Shown here in pieces: positions 1-8,091 of a stretch of DNA of 43,576 nucleotides (positions are counted from its first letter, which is position 1; each line of letters begins with the position of its first letter). A program made the translations under genes and the position numbers. Source of the stretch: Cytophagales bacterium (GTDB lineage Bacteria; Bacteroidota; Bacteroidia; Cytophagales; Cyclobacteriaceae); NCBI GenBank assembly GCA_027317105.1, contig DAHVFH010000185.1:1-43576 (forward strand), in the 5' to 3' direction. A model generated the notes under the pieces. It had not been told where the DNA came from, made no database searches, and saw nothing but the letters and a program-made list of their open reading frames with translations.

Positions 1-8
1 CTATAGGA

Positions 9-140
9 CTTATCTTGTGTATTCTACACATAAGATCGTCCGCGATGCGGACTAAAAGCCCCATCGGGGCGAACTTATGGTAGCACAAATTAATTCAAAC
101 AGTGAACATAGCTCCATAGGAGCGACCTTATTAGTGCAAT
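9..140. repeat. cluster of REP-like hairpins
   Basis: Four short inverted repeats follow each other in the 239 bp without a gene at the left edge: a bulged hairpin at 12-36 (GTGTA/TACAC core), GTCCGC-gat-GCGGAC at 38-52, GCCCC-atc-GGGGC at 58-70 and GCTCC-ata-GGAGC at 111-123. The last two are each followed by a related tail (GCGAACTTATGGTAGCACAA against GCGACCTTATTAGTGCAAT), so they look like two copies of one unit. This is seen directly. Bacteroidota genomes often carry such dispersed GCCCC/GGGGC units; a role in mRNA ends or as a non-autonomous element is inference. Confidence 0.6.
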
Positions 141-239
141 AGTTTAAATGCCGTCACGTATTTTGAAATACACCCATAAAATTAGCCCTTATGATCCGCT
201 TTTATTTATTTTGCAAATTGTCTTTAAAAAATAGATGCA

Positions 240-1172
240 TTGAAAAGAATTTTAGTTGTTTATTTTTCACAATCGGGCCAATTGAAGAATATCCTTCAAT
301 CGCTCGTTAAGCCATTGATCGAGGCTGGCCATAAAATACATTTTGAGGAAATCAAGGTGGTAGAGAAATACCCATTTCCATGGAGTGCTTTTGAGTTTTT
401 CAATGCCTTTCCTGAAACGTTTATGCAAAAGCCTATGGCGTTGGAATCATTTTCCGTAGCCTCATCAGGAGATTTTGATTTAGTAATCCTTGGATATCAA
501 CCTTGGTTCTTAACTCCTTCACGACCTATTAGTTCATTCTTACAATCCGTGGAAGGAAAAAAAATGTTAAATGGAAAGTCGGTAATCACAATTCTTGGAT
601 GTCGGAATATGTGGTTGGGCGCACAGGAAAAAGTGAAGCAAAAATTGATCGAAGCAAACGCAAAGCTCATCGGGCATGTTGCCTTAATTGATAAAAGCGG
701 AAACCTGACAAGTCTGGTCACTATTCTTCGCTGGATGCTGGCAGGAAAGAAAGAACCTTTTTGGATTTTCCCAGCAGCTGGTGTTTCTGCTCGCGATGTG
801 GAACATTCAAGAGCGTTTGGTGAATCAATAAAAAAAGCAATTGAAAGCAATGAATTTGGTTCGCTTCAAGATCATTTTCTTAGTGAAGGTGCGATTGAAA
901 TAAAACCGAATTTGGTTTTGATGGAAAGACGCGGTCAAAAATCCTTTTCCATTTGGTCGAAGTTTGTTGCAGCCGGAGGGAATGCGCAATCAACCGGAAG
1001 AAAAATACGGGTTTATGTATTTATGTTTTTGCTTCCTACTATGATTATTATTTTAACCCCCTTACTATGGATTCTTTCTGCTATCATGCTCACGGTAAAA
1101 CGAAAACACATCGTGAAGGAGATTGCGTATTTTAAACAAACAACGTTGAGAGAAAGGGCTAAAACGGTATAA
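240..1172 (+). CDS. darA: DarA-like dialkylresorcinol-forming enzyme
   Basis: 310 residues. The N-terminal half is flavodoxin-like (VVYFSQSGQLKN at residues 6-17, where flavodoxins bind FMN phosphate; a second Rossmann-type strand and loop at about 115-125). A single hydrophobic segment at about 258-285 followed by basic residues anchors the C-terminus in the inner membrane. This layout matches the Bacteroidota 'dialkylresorcinol condensing enzyme DarA' family. In the Dar pathway DarB makes a cyclohexanedione from two beta-ketoacyl chains and DarA is assigned the aromatisation to a 2,5-dialkylresorcinol. The start is TTG at 240: no in-frame ATG lies upstream, and the sequence from there (MKRILVVYF) is a good beta-strand start. 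darB lies two genes downstream, which supports the call. Confidence 0.75.
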   Translation: MKRILVVYFSQSGQLKNILQSLVKPLIEAGHKIHFEEIKVVEKYPFPWSAFEFFNAFPETFMQKPMALESFSVASSGDFDLVILGYQPWFLTPSRPISSFLQSVEGKKMLNGKSVITILGCRNMWLGAQEKVKQKLIEANAKLIGHVALIDKSGNLTSLVTILRWMLAGKKEPFWIFPAAGVSARDVEHSRAFGESIKKAIESNEFGSLQDHFLSEGAIEIKPNLVLMERRGQKSFSIWSKFVAAGGNAQSTGRKIRVYVFMFLLPTMIIILTPLLWILSAIMLTVKRKHIVKEIAYFKQTTLRERAKTV

Positions 1173-1209
1173 ACGCCAGTTCAATAAGAGGTAACGAATT
1201 TTGGATTAC

Positions 1210-1239
1210 TTTGAATTCTTTTATAATGGCTTATCTTTA
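1210..1239 (+). promoter_or_regulatory. candidate Bacteroidota promoter for the halogenase gene
   Basis: TTTG at 1210-1213 is followed after 18 bp by TATCTTTA at 1232-1239, one base from the Bacteroidota -7 consensus TAnnTTTG with its -33 TTTG box. It would start transcription about 15 bp before the ATG at 1260. It suggests that the halogenase-to-ketosynthase stretch can be transcribed separately from darA. Confidence 0.45.
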
Positions 1240-1259
1240 GTTCTTATAAAATAAAATTG

Positions 1260-3008
1260 ATGAGTCAATCCAATGAGGCATCCAATACAGCAACACGGCA
1301 AGAATCTTATGACGTTGTAATCTTAGGTGGTGGCTTGGCGGGGCTCACGTTGTCGCTTCAACTAAAAAATTCGAATCCGGATATTTCTATTTTGATATTG
1401 GAGATGCGGAGTAATCCGGCATCAGTAGCAGGGCATAAGGTAGGTGAATCAACAGTAGAGTTAGGTTCGCATTATCTGCGTGAAGTATTAGGCCTTAAGG
1501 AATACCTCGAAGAATTTCAACTGCCCAAACATGGCCTGCGTTTTTTCTTCACCTCCAATCGCAAAGACGATATTTCTAGTCGGGTAGAGCTTGGTCCACG
1601 CGAGCGATTACCCGTACCAAGCCATCAAATTGATCGTGGTACTTTTGAGAATTTTTTAGTATTGCGAAACAAGGAATTAGGTGCGGACGTATTGCTTGGT
1701 GCGCGCGTAAAAGAAGTTGATTTATTGCAATCAGATGGGCAGCATCAGGTTACGTACATGCATCAACAGGAGCAAAAAATGGTGAAAAGTCGCTGGGTTG
1801 TTGATGCTACAAGTCGGGCGGGTATTTTGAAAAAAAAGTTAGGGTTTCAAAAGCCGATGGAACACCATGTGAATGCGGTTTGGTATAGAATTAAAGGTGT
1901 AGTTGACATTGATGATTGGTCGACTGATGAGAAATGGAAATCTTATTTAAAACCTGGCCTCCGCTACCTAAGTACGGTACATTTTATGGATAAGGGTTAT
2001 TGGGTGTGGGTGATTCCGCTTGGCTCTAAAAATACCAGCATCGGAATTGTGGCCGATCCAGCGGTGCACTCCTTCGATGACATCAATACGTACGAAAAGG
2101 CGATGAAATGGATGGCTATAAACGAGCCCCTCTGCTATAAAATGTTGGAGCCCAAATCAGCCGACCTGATTGATTTTTTGTTTCTTAAACATTATGCGCA
2201 TCACACCGGAACATTATACTCCTCCGACCGATGGGGTGTGACCGGAGAGTCAGGCGCTTTTCTCGATCCATTTTATTCTCCAGGAACAGATTTTATCGCC
2301 ATGAATAATTGTTGGCTGTCTGATCTTATTTTGCGTGATCTTCAAGAGGAGGACATTACCGTGCGGGCAAGTGTTTATGAGCAATCGCATTTATCATTAA
2401 TTGACAATTGGATTCCAGTTTATCAAAACAAATATTTGTTAATGGGGCGTACTCAGATTATGGTAGTAAAAATATTATGGGATTGGGCAACGTATTGGTC
2501 GGTGCCTTCTTTATTATTTACCAACAAGGCGCTCACCGATATTCAGATGTTGAAAGAGCTTTTTTCTACGCCCACAAGTATTGGAAGAAAATTCGGTTTG
2601 TTGAATAAGAAAATGCAAGATCTCTTTTTGGACTGGGCACCTTATGACAATGAAGTGTTTTCAAGTCGATATATTGATCCTTTTGACTTATGTCTTTTAC
2701 GTGATTTTCAGTATGGAATAGAAGTGAAACACACCCCAGCTCAATTACTTCAAAAAATTGAAGCGAACGTGGATGTTCTTGAAAAATTTGCAGCCGAAAT
2801 TTTCAGGCACATAAGCACTTATGTGAATGATACACCCTTTGATATGAAGGTTGATCCTTATGCTATTTGCTTAACTTCCAAGACTAGTCGTTCCTTAGAA
2901 AATGAAAATGGGTTGGCGGTTGATCCTTTTGTGAGGAAAGATGTAGAGGTCATGTGGTTTTACAAGAAAAAAGATATAGGCCCACGCGATTGTACTATAT
3001 GCCAATAA
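1260..3008 (+). CDS. flavin-dependent halogenase
   Basis: 582 residues from the ATG at 1260; a TTG directly before it is less likely. Visible motifs: FAD-binding GGGLAG at 23-28, K60-VGES at 60-64 (the lysine next to the GES motif is the candidate catalytic Lys that forms or guides hypochlorous acid), VDATSRAG at 180-187 corresponding to the DATGR-type FAD motif, WVWVIP (WxWxIP) at 248-253, and F334-x2-P337-x2-S340-x-G342, the motif reported to separate true flavin halogenases from monooxygenases. The C-terminal 240 residues are family-specific. It would halogenate an electron-rich aromatic, most simply the resorcinol ring made by DarA/DarB, using FADH2 from a separate reductase not seen here. 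Substrate and halide are inferred; a non-halogenating oxidoreductase of the same fold is the alternative. Confidence 0.75.
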   Translation: MSQSNEASNTATRQESYDVVILGGGLAGLTLSLQLKNSNPDISILILEMRSNPASVAGHKVGESTVELGSHYLREVLGLKEYLEEFQLPKHGLRFFFTSNRKDDISSRVELGPRERLPVPSHQIDRGTFENFLVLRNKELGADVLLGARVKEVDLLQSDGQHQVTYMHQQEQKMVKSRWVVDATSRAGILKKKLGFQKPMEHHVNAVWYRIKGVVDIDDWSTDEKWKSYLKPGLRYLSTVHFMDKGYWVWVIPLGSKNTSIGIVADPAVHSFDDINTYEKAMKWMAINEPLCYKMLEPKSADLIDFLFLKHYAHHTGTLYSSDRWGVTGESGAFLDPFYSPGTDFIAMNNCWLSDLILRDLQEEDITVRASVYEQSHLSLIDNWIPVYQNKYLLMGRTQIMVVKILWDWATYWSVPSLLFTNKALTDIQMLKELFSTPTSIGRKFGLLNKKMQDLFLDWAPYDNEVFSSRYIDPFDLCLLRDFQYGIEVKHTPAQLLQKIEANVDVLEKFAAEIFRHISTYVNDTPFDMKVDPYAICLTSKTSRSLENENGLAVDPFVRKDVEVMWFYKKKDIGPRDCTICQ

Positions 3009-3177
3009 CTTTTGTCTTAATAGATAGTGAATAAATTGAGTGGCAGAGAAATAAAGTAATAAATTTCTTTGTAGAGATTGAAACCTAAAGTTTAAAAAAA
3101 TCAAGAAAAGGTTATTTGTTTTGTATTCAATTTAGAGCCAAAATTGATATTATTGTCTTTGATCTTAACCGGATACC

Positions 3178-4317
3178 ATGAGTAGGAGTGTTTACGTCAC
3201 CCGGATCGCAAAGTTTTTGCCGAATAATCCCGTTTCAAATGATGAAATTGAATCTTTTGTTGGGCTGATTAACGGTATGCCGTCTAAAGCAAAACCATTA
3301 ATCCTTCGAAATAATCAAATTAAAACTAGGTACTATGCCTTGGATAAAAATGGAAAAGCGACCCACACCAATGCGGAACTAACAAAGCTTGCCATTGAGA
3401 ATTTATTTGGTAAGGATTTTGGTTTGAATGACATACAAGCTCTTTCTTGTGGTACCACATCGCCAGACCAGCTTTTGCCCGCCCATGCCGCCATGGTGCA
3501 TGGATTATTGGGTGGCAATCCGGTAGAAATTAATTCCACAACAGGAGCCTGTAGTGCAGGAATGCAAGCATTAAAATTTGGTTTTTTATCCGTTTTGTCT
3601 GGCAATACGGACAATGCTGTTTGTGCAGGATCAGAGCGCCTTGGTAATTGGATGTTGGCCAAATCATTTAAAGAAGAAGCAAAGAAAATTGCTCAATTGG
3701 AAGGTGATGGTATCATCGCCTTTGAAAAGGATTTTTTGCGATTTATGCTATCGGATGGGGCAGGGGCTGTCTTGCTCGAAAATAAGCCCAATGCAAATAA
3801 CATATCTCTAAAAATCGAATGGATTGAACAACGTTCTTTCGCCAATGAACTGGGTACTTGTATGTATGCAGGCTCAATTAAAAAGGATGACGGCTCCATT
3901 GTCGGCTGGACTGATTTGGAGCAGGCGCAATGGGCCAATGAATCTGTTTTTGCCCTTAAGCAGGATACTAAATTACTGGGTGAATTTATTGTGAAAAAGG
4001 GCGGACAATTATTGAAAGCCCTAGTGGATGAAGGAAAGGTGAAGCCACAGGAGATAACCTATTATCTCCCTCACTTGTCTTCCCAGTTTTTTGCCTCGCG
4101 CATTCAAAGTGAAATGGAATCGTTGGGTATTGATATTCCTTCTTCAAAATGGTTTACTAATCTTTCTTCGGTAGGCAATGTTGGAGCTGGTTCTCCTTAT
4201 TTGATGCTGGAAGAAATATTTAATGGGGGCAATTTGAAAAGAGGAGACAAGCTATTGATGATGGTACCGGAAAGTGCCCGGTTTAATTACGCACACATTT
4301 TGTTTACGGTTGTCTGA
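3178..4317 (+). CDS. darB: DarB-like KAS III ketosynthase
   Basis: 379 residues, thiolase fold of the FabH/KAS III class. Catalytic triad: C125 in TTGACSAGMQ, H299 in YYLPHLSS and N334 in SVGNVGAGSP. The order and spacing fit KAS III. In dialkylresorcinol pathways DarB joins and cyclises two beta-ketoacyl thioesters to a dialkylcyclohexanedione; DarA then aromatises it. Position close to darA, and the same strand as the carrier protein and ketosynthases downstream, support DarB over housekeeping FabH, as does the length, which is longer than FabH (about 320-330). The 169 bp upstream hold no gene and no clear promoter. Cytoplasmic enzyme. Confidence 0.75.
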   Translation: MSRSVYVTRIAKFLPNNPVSNDEIESFVGLINGMPSKAKPLILRNNQIKTRYYALDKNGKATHTNAELTKLAIENLFGKDFGLNDIQALSCGTTSPDQLLPAHAAMVHGLLGGNPVEINSTTGACSAGMQALKFGFLSVLSGNTDNAVCAGSERLGNWMLAKSFKEEAKKIAQLEGDGIIAFEKDFLRFMLSDGAGAVLLENKPNANNISLKIEWIEQRSFANELGTCMYAGSIKKDDGSIVGWTDLEQAQWANESVFALKQDTKLLGEFIVKKGGQLLKALVDEGKVKPQEITYYLPHLSSQFFASRIQSEMESLGIDIPSSKWFTNLSSVGNVGAGSPYLMLEEIFNGGNLKRGDKLLMMVPESARFNYAHILFTVV

Positions 4318-4340
4318 CAGGCGTTGGATAAGGAGATAAA

Positions 4341-4368
4341 GAACCTAAAGAACCTAAAGAACCTAAAG
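4341..4368 (+). repeat. three tandem 9-bp units before the next gene
   Basis: GAACCTAAA occurs three times in a row (4341-4349, 4350-4358, 4359-4367) in the 60 bp between darB and the ATG at 4378. If translation began at the TTG at 4324 the units would encode Lys-Asn-Leu repeats in frame; with the ATG start they lie in the leader. Copy number could change by slippage. Confidence 0.8.
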
Positions 4369-4377
4369 TATACCTTC

Positions 4378-4791
4378 ATGAATATCAATGAAGTTCCTCA
4401 AGACGAAAAAAACCTGAATGAAGGAAAGGTGGCCAAGCTTTATTACGCCACGGATGAAAAGGGTCACTACCAGAAGGTGAATAGCATCGGGTGGGAGCCT
4501 GAAACAGTAGCGATGCAACAAGCTTGGGAGGTAGTAAATGATGAAGTGGAAGCTGCTCGAAAAATGGTGATGGAAGGCAAAGCCAGTCCGATTTTATATT
4601 TTTTGAAGAAAAACATTATGACCGTGCCGATGGTGGCAGGATATGTCGGCACGTTCAGTTTTTTGGTGAAACTTCACATGAAGCCTTTTTTCTTCAAAAG
4701 ACTGAATCATAAGATGCTTGAAAAATATGCGTATACTTTTCGCATCACGATTGAAGAGCTGACCAATATGGATCAATGGAAAAAAATATGA
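4378..4791 (+). CDS. unrecognised protein of the resorcinol cluster
   Basis: 137 residues from the ATG at 4378; an in-frame TTG at 4324 would add 18 Lys/Asn/Leu-rich residues made of the tandem repeat and is less likely. I do not recognise the family. Seen: an acidic hydrophilic N-terminal half (YYATDEKGHY, then a helix at about 40-62 rich in Glu/Ala), followed by a hydrophobic, aromatic and basic half (about 65-120, PILYFLKK...KPFFFKRL) that could be buried or membrane-associated but has no clean membrane span. Its stop overlaps the BtrH-like gene in an ATGA junction, so the two proteins are translationally coupled and probably act together, perhaps as partner or substrate adaptor. That role is inference from position only. 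Confidence 0.7.
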   Translation: MNINEVPQDEKNLNEGKVAKLYYATDEKGHYQKVNSIGWEPETVAMQQAWEVVNDEVEAARKMVMEGKASPILYFLKKNIMTVPMVAGYVGTFSFLVKLHMKPFFFKRLNHKMLEKYAYTFRITIEELTNMDQWKKI

Positions 4792-5798
4792 GCGCAAATT
4801 TTACACACAAGCAATCGGCTCATTGCGAAAGCGGTGTAATCTCAAACTTAATGCGTTTCCACGGTTATGATTTCGATGAACCCATGTCATTTGGTATTGG
4901 CTCCGGTCTATTTTTTTCCTATATGCCATTCCTAAAGGTGAACGGCATACCGGTTACCTCTTACCGCATTTTGCCAGGGCATATTTTTAGTAAGTTTGCC
5001 AATCGTGTAGGGGTGAAGATTGAAAGCAAGAAATTCTCTACACCCAAGGCTGCTATGAATGCGCTGGATATAATGCTCGACAAAGGCCAGCCTGTGGGCA
5101 TGCTCACTTCGGTATTTTATCTAGACTATTTGCCTGCCGCGTATCGGTTTCATTTTAACGCTCACAACATTGTCGTCTTTGGAAAAGACAGCAATGGTCG
5201 ATACTTGGTAAGCGATCCGGTGATGGAGCATACCACTGATATTTCTTATGATGAATTAGTGCGGGCACGATTTGCCAAAGGCATGCCCGAGCCAAGGGGC
5301 CGAATGTATTATCCGGTAAAACTTCCTGGGGAATACGATTTGGAGAAAGCGATCTGGACAGGTATCAAGCAAACCAGCGACCGGATGGCCAATGTTCCCA
5401 TTCCTTTATTTGGCGCTAAGGGTATGAAGTATCTTTCGGGCCGGTTGCGAATGTGGCCTGAGCGAATTGGAGATCGAAAGGCCATTTTATGGTTGGGCAA
5501 CCTCATCCGGATGCAGGAAGAGATCGGAACGGGGGGTGCTGGGTTTAGATTTATTTATGCTGCATTTTTAGAACAAGCCAGTGCAATTATTAAAGACGAA
5601 TCGCTTTTTGAAATTTCTAAACAAGTGACTAAAAGTGGCGATATGCTCCGCGATTTTGCCTACTATGCAGGCCGAGTTTGTAAAAACCGAACTACCGATA
5701 CCCGCTCATTTGCCGAACTTGCCGATATGCTTCACGAATGTTCAAAGCATGAGCAAGAGACATTCACAAACCTCTATCAGTTGAGTAAGCCGAAATGA
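4788..5798 (+). CDS. BtrH-like acyltransferase (BtrH_N/DUF4872)
   Basis: 336 residues. Start chosen at the ATG overlapping the previous stop (ATGA at 4788-4791); an ATG at 4776 would overlap by 16 bp. The N-terminal 150 residues match the BtrH N-terminal domain, a papain-like Cys fold: C13 (SAHCESG), H126 (FNAHNIVVFG) and D143 (LVSDP) form a plausible Cys-His-Asp triad. The C-terminal part is helical like DUF4872. BtrH of butirosin biosynthesis moves an acyl group from a carrier protein to an amine. Here, next to an ACP and ketosynthases, it could move a chain from the ACP to a resorcinol hydroxyl, as the ester bond of flexirubins requires. Fold assignment is firm; the acceptor is inference. 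Confidence 0.75.
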   Translation: MSANFTHKQSAHCESGVISNLMRFHGYDFDEPMSFGIGSGLFFSYMPFLKVNGIPVTSYRILPGHIFSKFANRVGVKIESKKFSTPKAAMNALDIMLDKGQPVGMLTSVFYLDYLPAAYRFHFNAHNIVVFGKDSNGRYLVSDPVMEHTTDISYDELVRARFAKGMPEPRGRMYYPVKLPGEYDLEKAIWTGIKQTSDRMANVPIPLFGAKGMKYLSGRLRMWPERIGDRKAILWLGNLIRMQEEIGTGGAGFRFIYAAFLEQASAIIKDESLFEISKQVTKSGDMLRDFAYYAGRVCKNRTTDTRSFAELADMLHECSKHEQETFTNLYQLSKPK

Positions 5799-6544
5799 GT
5801 GAGGCGATTGTTCAAATTGAAGGATTAACGAAACAATATCGTGGCACACTGCTTCCCGCGATTTCTGAGATCACCCTTTCCATACCTTCCGGTGCAATCT
5901 ATGGTTTGCTTGGCCCAAACGGTGCCGGCAAGTCCACGATGGTCATGATGATGTGTGGTTTGATGAAACCAAATGCGGGTTCGCTTTCAATTTTGGGAAT
6001 GGATGCGAATACCCATGGCGCAGAAATCCGCAAGCGAATAGGTGTCGCTCCGCAGGAGATTGCATTGTTCCATTCGTTGACGGCCTACGAAAATCTGAAT
6101 TACTTTGGCAGGATGTATGGCTTGAAAGCCAAGATGATACAATCTAGTATTGAAAATTATCTGGAGGTTTTTGGTTTAAAAGACAAAGCGCATAAACGCG
6201 TCCATACTTTTTCAGGAGGGATGAAAAGAAGGCTCAATCTGATCGCGGCCTTGCTCCATGAACCTACCTTGTTAATATTAGATGAGCCAACGGCCGGGGT
6301 TGATGTTCAGTCACGTAATATGGTAGTTGATTTTTTGCAACAACTTAAACTAAAAGGGGTGACCATTATTTATTCTTCTCATTTTTTAGAAGAGGCCGAA
6401 CGGATTTGCACGCATTTGGCCATCCTTGACGAGGGGAAATTAATTGTAGAAGGAATGCCTGGTAACGTAATGGAACAGCATAGCGATTGCAAAAATCTGG
6501 AAGCTTTATTTCTGAAACTCACAGGCAAAAATATTAGGGATTGA
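5795..6544 (+). CDS. ABC transporter ATP-binding protein
   Basis: 249 residues with the full set of ABC motifs: Walker A GPNGAGKST at 40-48, Q-loop Gln87, signature FSGGMKRR at 139-146 (GG-M-K form usual in ABC-2 exporters), Walker B LILDEPT at 160-166, D-loop and switch His196. It energises the permease encoded immediately downstream (TTGA overlap). It is also coupled upstream to the BtrH-like gene by ATGA, so the pump belongs to the biosynthetic operon. Most likely it exports the finished lipid-like product or its precursor across the inner membrane; a drug or self-protection role is the alternative. Substrate is inferred from context. Confidence 0.9.
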   Translation: MSEAIVQIEGLTKQYRGTLLPAISEITLSIPSGAIYGLLGPNGAGKSTMVMMMCGLMKPNAGSLSILGMDANTHGAEIRKRIGVAPQEIALFHSLTAYENLNYFGRMYGLKAKMIQSSIENYLEVFGLKDKAHKRVHTFSGGMKRRLNLIAALLHEPTLLILDEPTAGVDVQSRNMVVDFLQQLKLKGVTIIYSSHFLEEAERICTHLAILDEGKLIVEGMPGNVMEQHSDCKNLEALFLKLTGKNIRD

Positions 6545-7812
6545 AAATACTGGCGACCATACAAAAAGAATTTTTGCTGCTTATCCGCGACCTTGGAGGA
6601 ATGGCGTTGATTTTTTTAATGCCGCTCATGCTGGTCGTTGTCATGGCGTTGATACAAGATGCTCCTTTCCGTGACTACCAGGAGATGAAACTTGAGGTAT
6701 TGTTTGCGGATGAAGATAAGGATTCATTAGGTCAAAAAATCGAGAACGCATTCGAGACGGCTGGTAATATCCAACTCCTTCATGAAAACGACACGGCACA
6801 ACTGAAGCGCTTTGTGCTTTCTGGGAAATATAAAGCAGCCATTATCATCCCCAAGGGCACCAGTGCCATGTTGAGAAGGAAAACTCATAACTTGATTAGT
6901 CAACTATTCGCCAACTTAGGAAAAGAAGATTCCACTACCTTTGATAATAAGAGTGATGGTTTGCGTGTTAATATTCTTTTCGATCCTGCCATTAAAGCAA
7001 ATTATAAACAAGTGCTTTCGAACGGACTTGAAAAAGTGATCGCCAACGTTCAATCTGAATGGATACTGGATGAACTGCAAATTCAATTAAGTGAGGGAAC
7101 AACAGTAAAAACAAAATCGAAAATTGATTTAACGCAATTGGTGACCGTAAAAGAATATCAGTTGTCCCAAAAGCAGGAAGAATTAAAGTTAAATTCTGTG
7201 CAACACAATGTGCCGGCCTGGACAATGTTTGCTATGTTTTTTATTCTATTTCCGTTAGCTGGAAATTTCATTAAAGAACGTGAAGAGGGGAGCATGCTCC
7301 GACTTCGTTTAATATCCGGATCGCAGTTTCCGGTTATCGCTGGAAAATTTTCGTTTTACTTTCTTGTTTGTTTGTTGCAATTTATGCTAATGATAGCAGT
7401 AGGAATCTATTTGATGCCCGTGTTGGGTTTAAACCAGCTTCAATTGGGCAATAACGCATTCGGAATAATTCTTACCGCCTGCTGCGTTGCCATGGCCGCC
7501 ACCGGATACGGGCTTTTGATAGCCGTGTTTTTCAATACACCACAACAGGCCCTTTCGTTTGGTTCAGTTTCTGTGGTTATATTAGCAGCCTTAGGTGGTG
7601 TTTGGGTACCTGTTTATGTGATGCCCGAAGTGCTTCAAAAAATCAGTTATTGGTCTCCTTTAAATTGGGGTCTTGAGGCGTTCATTAATTTGTTTTTGCG
7701 AGGTGCATCAACGAAAGCAATTTTGCCCGAACTTATAAAGCTGGTTGGCTTTGCCATGGTAACGCTTGCAGCCAGTGTGTTTATTCATAAATCAAGAACA
7801 ATTATTAACTAA
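6541..7812 (+). CDS. ABC-2 type permease
   Basis: 423 residues, start TTG overlapping the ATPase stop (TTGA). Topology as in the ABC2_membrane_3 group: one N-terminal membrane segment (about 19-39), a large extracytoplasmic domain (about 45-220), then five or six segments from about 226 to 418 (WTMFAMFFILFPLAGNF, then FSFYFLVCLLQFMLMIAVGIYL, and others). The ERE motif region (FIKEREEGSMLRLRL, about 242-256) between the second and third segments is typical of ABC-2 exporters. A single permease gene implies a homodimer with two copies of the ATPase. It would export the cluster product. Confidence 0.88.
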   Translation: MKILATIQKEFLLLIRDLGGMALIFLMPLMLVVVMALIQDAPFRDYQEMKLEVLFADEDKDSLGQKIENAFETAGNIQLLHENDTAQLKRFVLSGKYKAAIIIPKGTSAMLRRKTHNLISQLFANLGKEDSTTFDNKSDGLRVNILFDPAIKANYKQVLSNGLEKVIANVQSEWILDELQIQLSEGTTVKTKSKIDLTQLVTVKEYQLSQKQEELKLNSVQHNVPAWTMFAMFFILFPLAGNFIKEREEGSMLRLRLISGSQFPVIAGKFSFYFLVCLLQFMLMIAVGIYLMPVLGLNQLQLGNNAFGIILTACCVAMAATGYGLLIAVFFNTPQQALSFGSVSVVILAALGGVWVPVYVMPEVLQKISYWSPLNWGLEAFINLFLRGASTKAILPELIKLVGFAMVTLAASVFIHKSRTIIN

Positions 7813-7824
7813 TCCTACCTGATA

Positions 7825-8091
7825 ATGCAAAGTGTTGAAGAACTGATACCCCAGCTAAAACTGCTTATCATAAAGCAATTAAATCTTGAATCGGTTACGC
7901 CTGATGCTTTCGATTCCGATATGCCGCTATTTGGTGAAGGCTTGGGTTTGGATTCCATAGACGCCATTGAGCTGATCGTTTTGCTAGATCGCAACTATGG
8001 GATAAAATTAGCCGATCCGAAAGAGGGCCGTAAGATTTTTCAAAGTGTTCGCACCATGGCGGAATACGTTCAGCAGAACAGTAAAAAATGA
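7825..8091 (+). CDS. acyl carrier protein
   Basis: 88 residues, acidic helical bundle. Phosphopantetheine attachment site is S44 in GLGLDSIDAIEL; this LDSID form is typical of carrier proteins in type II polyketide/aryl-polyene systems, where FabF-system ACP has DSLD. It is 12 bp after the permease and overlaps the ketosynthase by ATGA. It should carry the chain extended by the KS/CLF-like pair and hand it to DarB or to the BtrH-like acyltransferase. No phosphopantetheinyl transferase is in the window, so a host enzyme must load it. It may be the functional counterpart of DarC, the carrier protein of dar operons. Confidence 0.88.
   Translation: MQSVEELIPQLKLLIIKQLNLESVTPDAFDSDMPLFGEGLGLDSIDAIELIVLLDRNYGIKLADPKEGRKIFQSVRTMAEYVQQNSKK

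Noticed and set aside
9..140. Left-edge hairpins as a CRISPR array
   Set aside because: The repeated units are short palindromes of different sequence with uneven spacing, not identical repeats with unique spacers.
4324..4377. TTG start at 4324 for the unrecognised gene
   Set aside because: It would make the tandem repeat encode KNLKNLKNLK, while the ATG at 4378 gives a normal N-terminus; kept only as an alternative.
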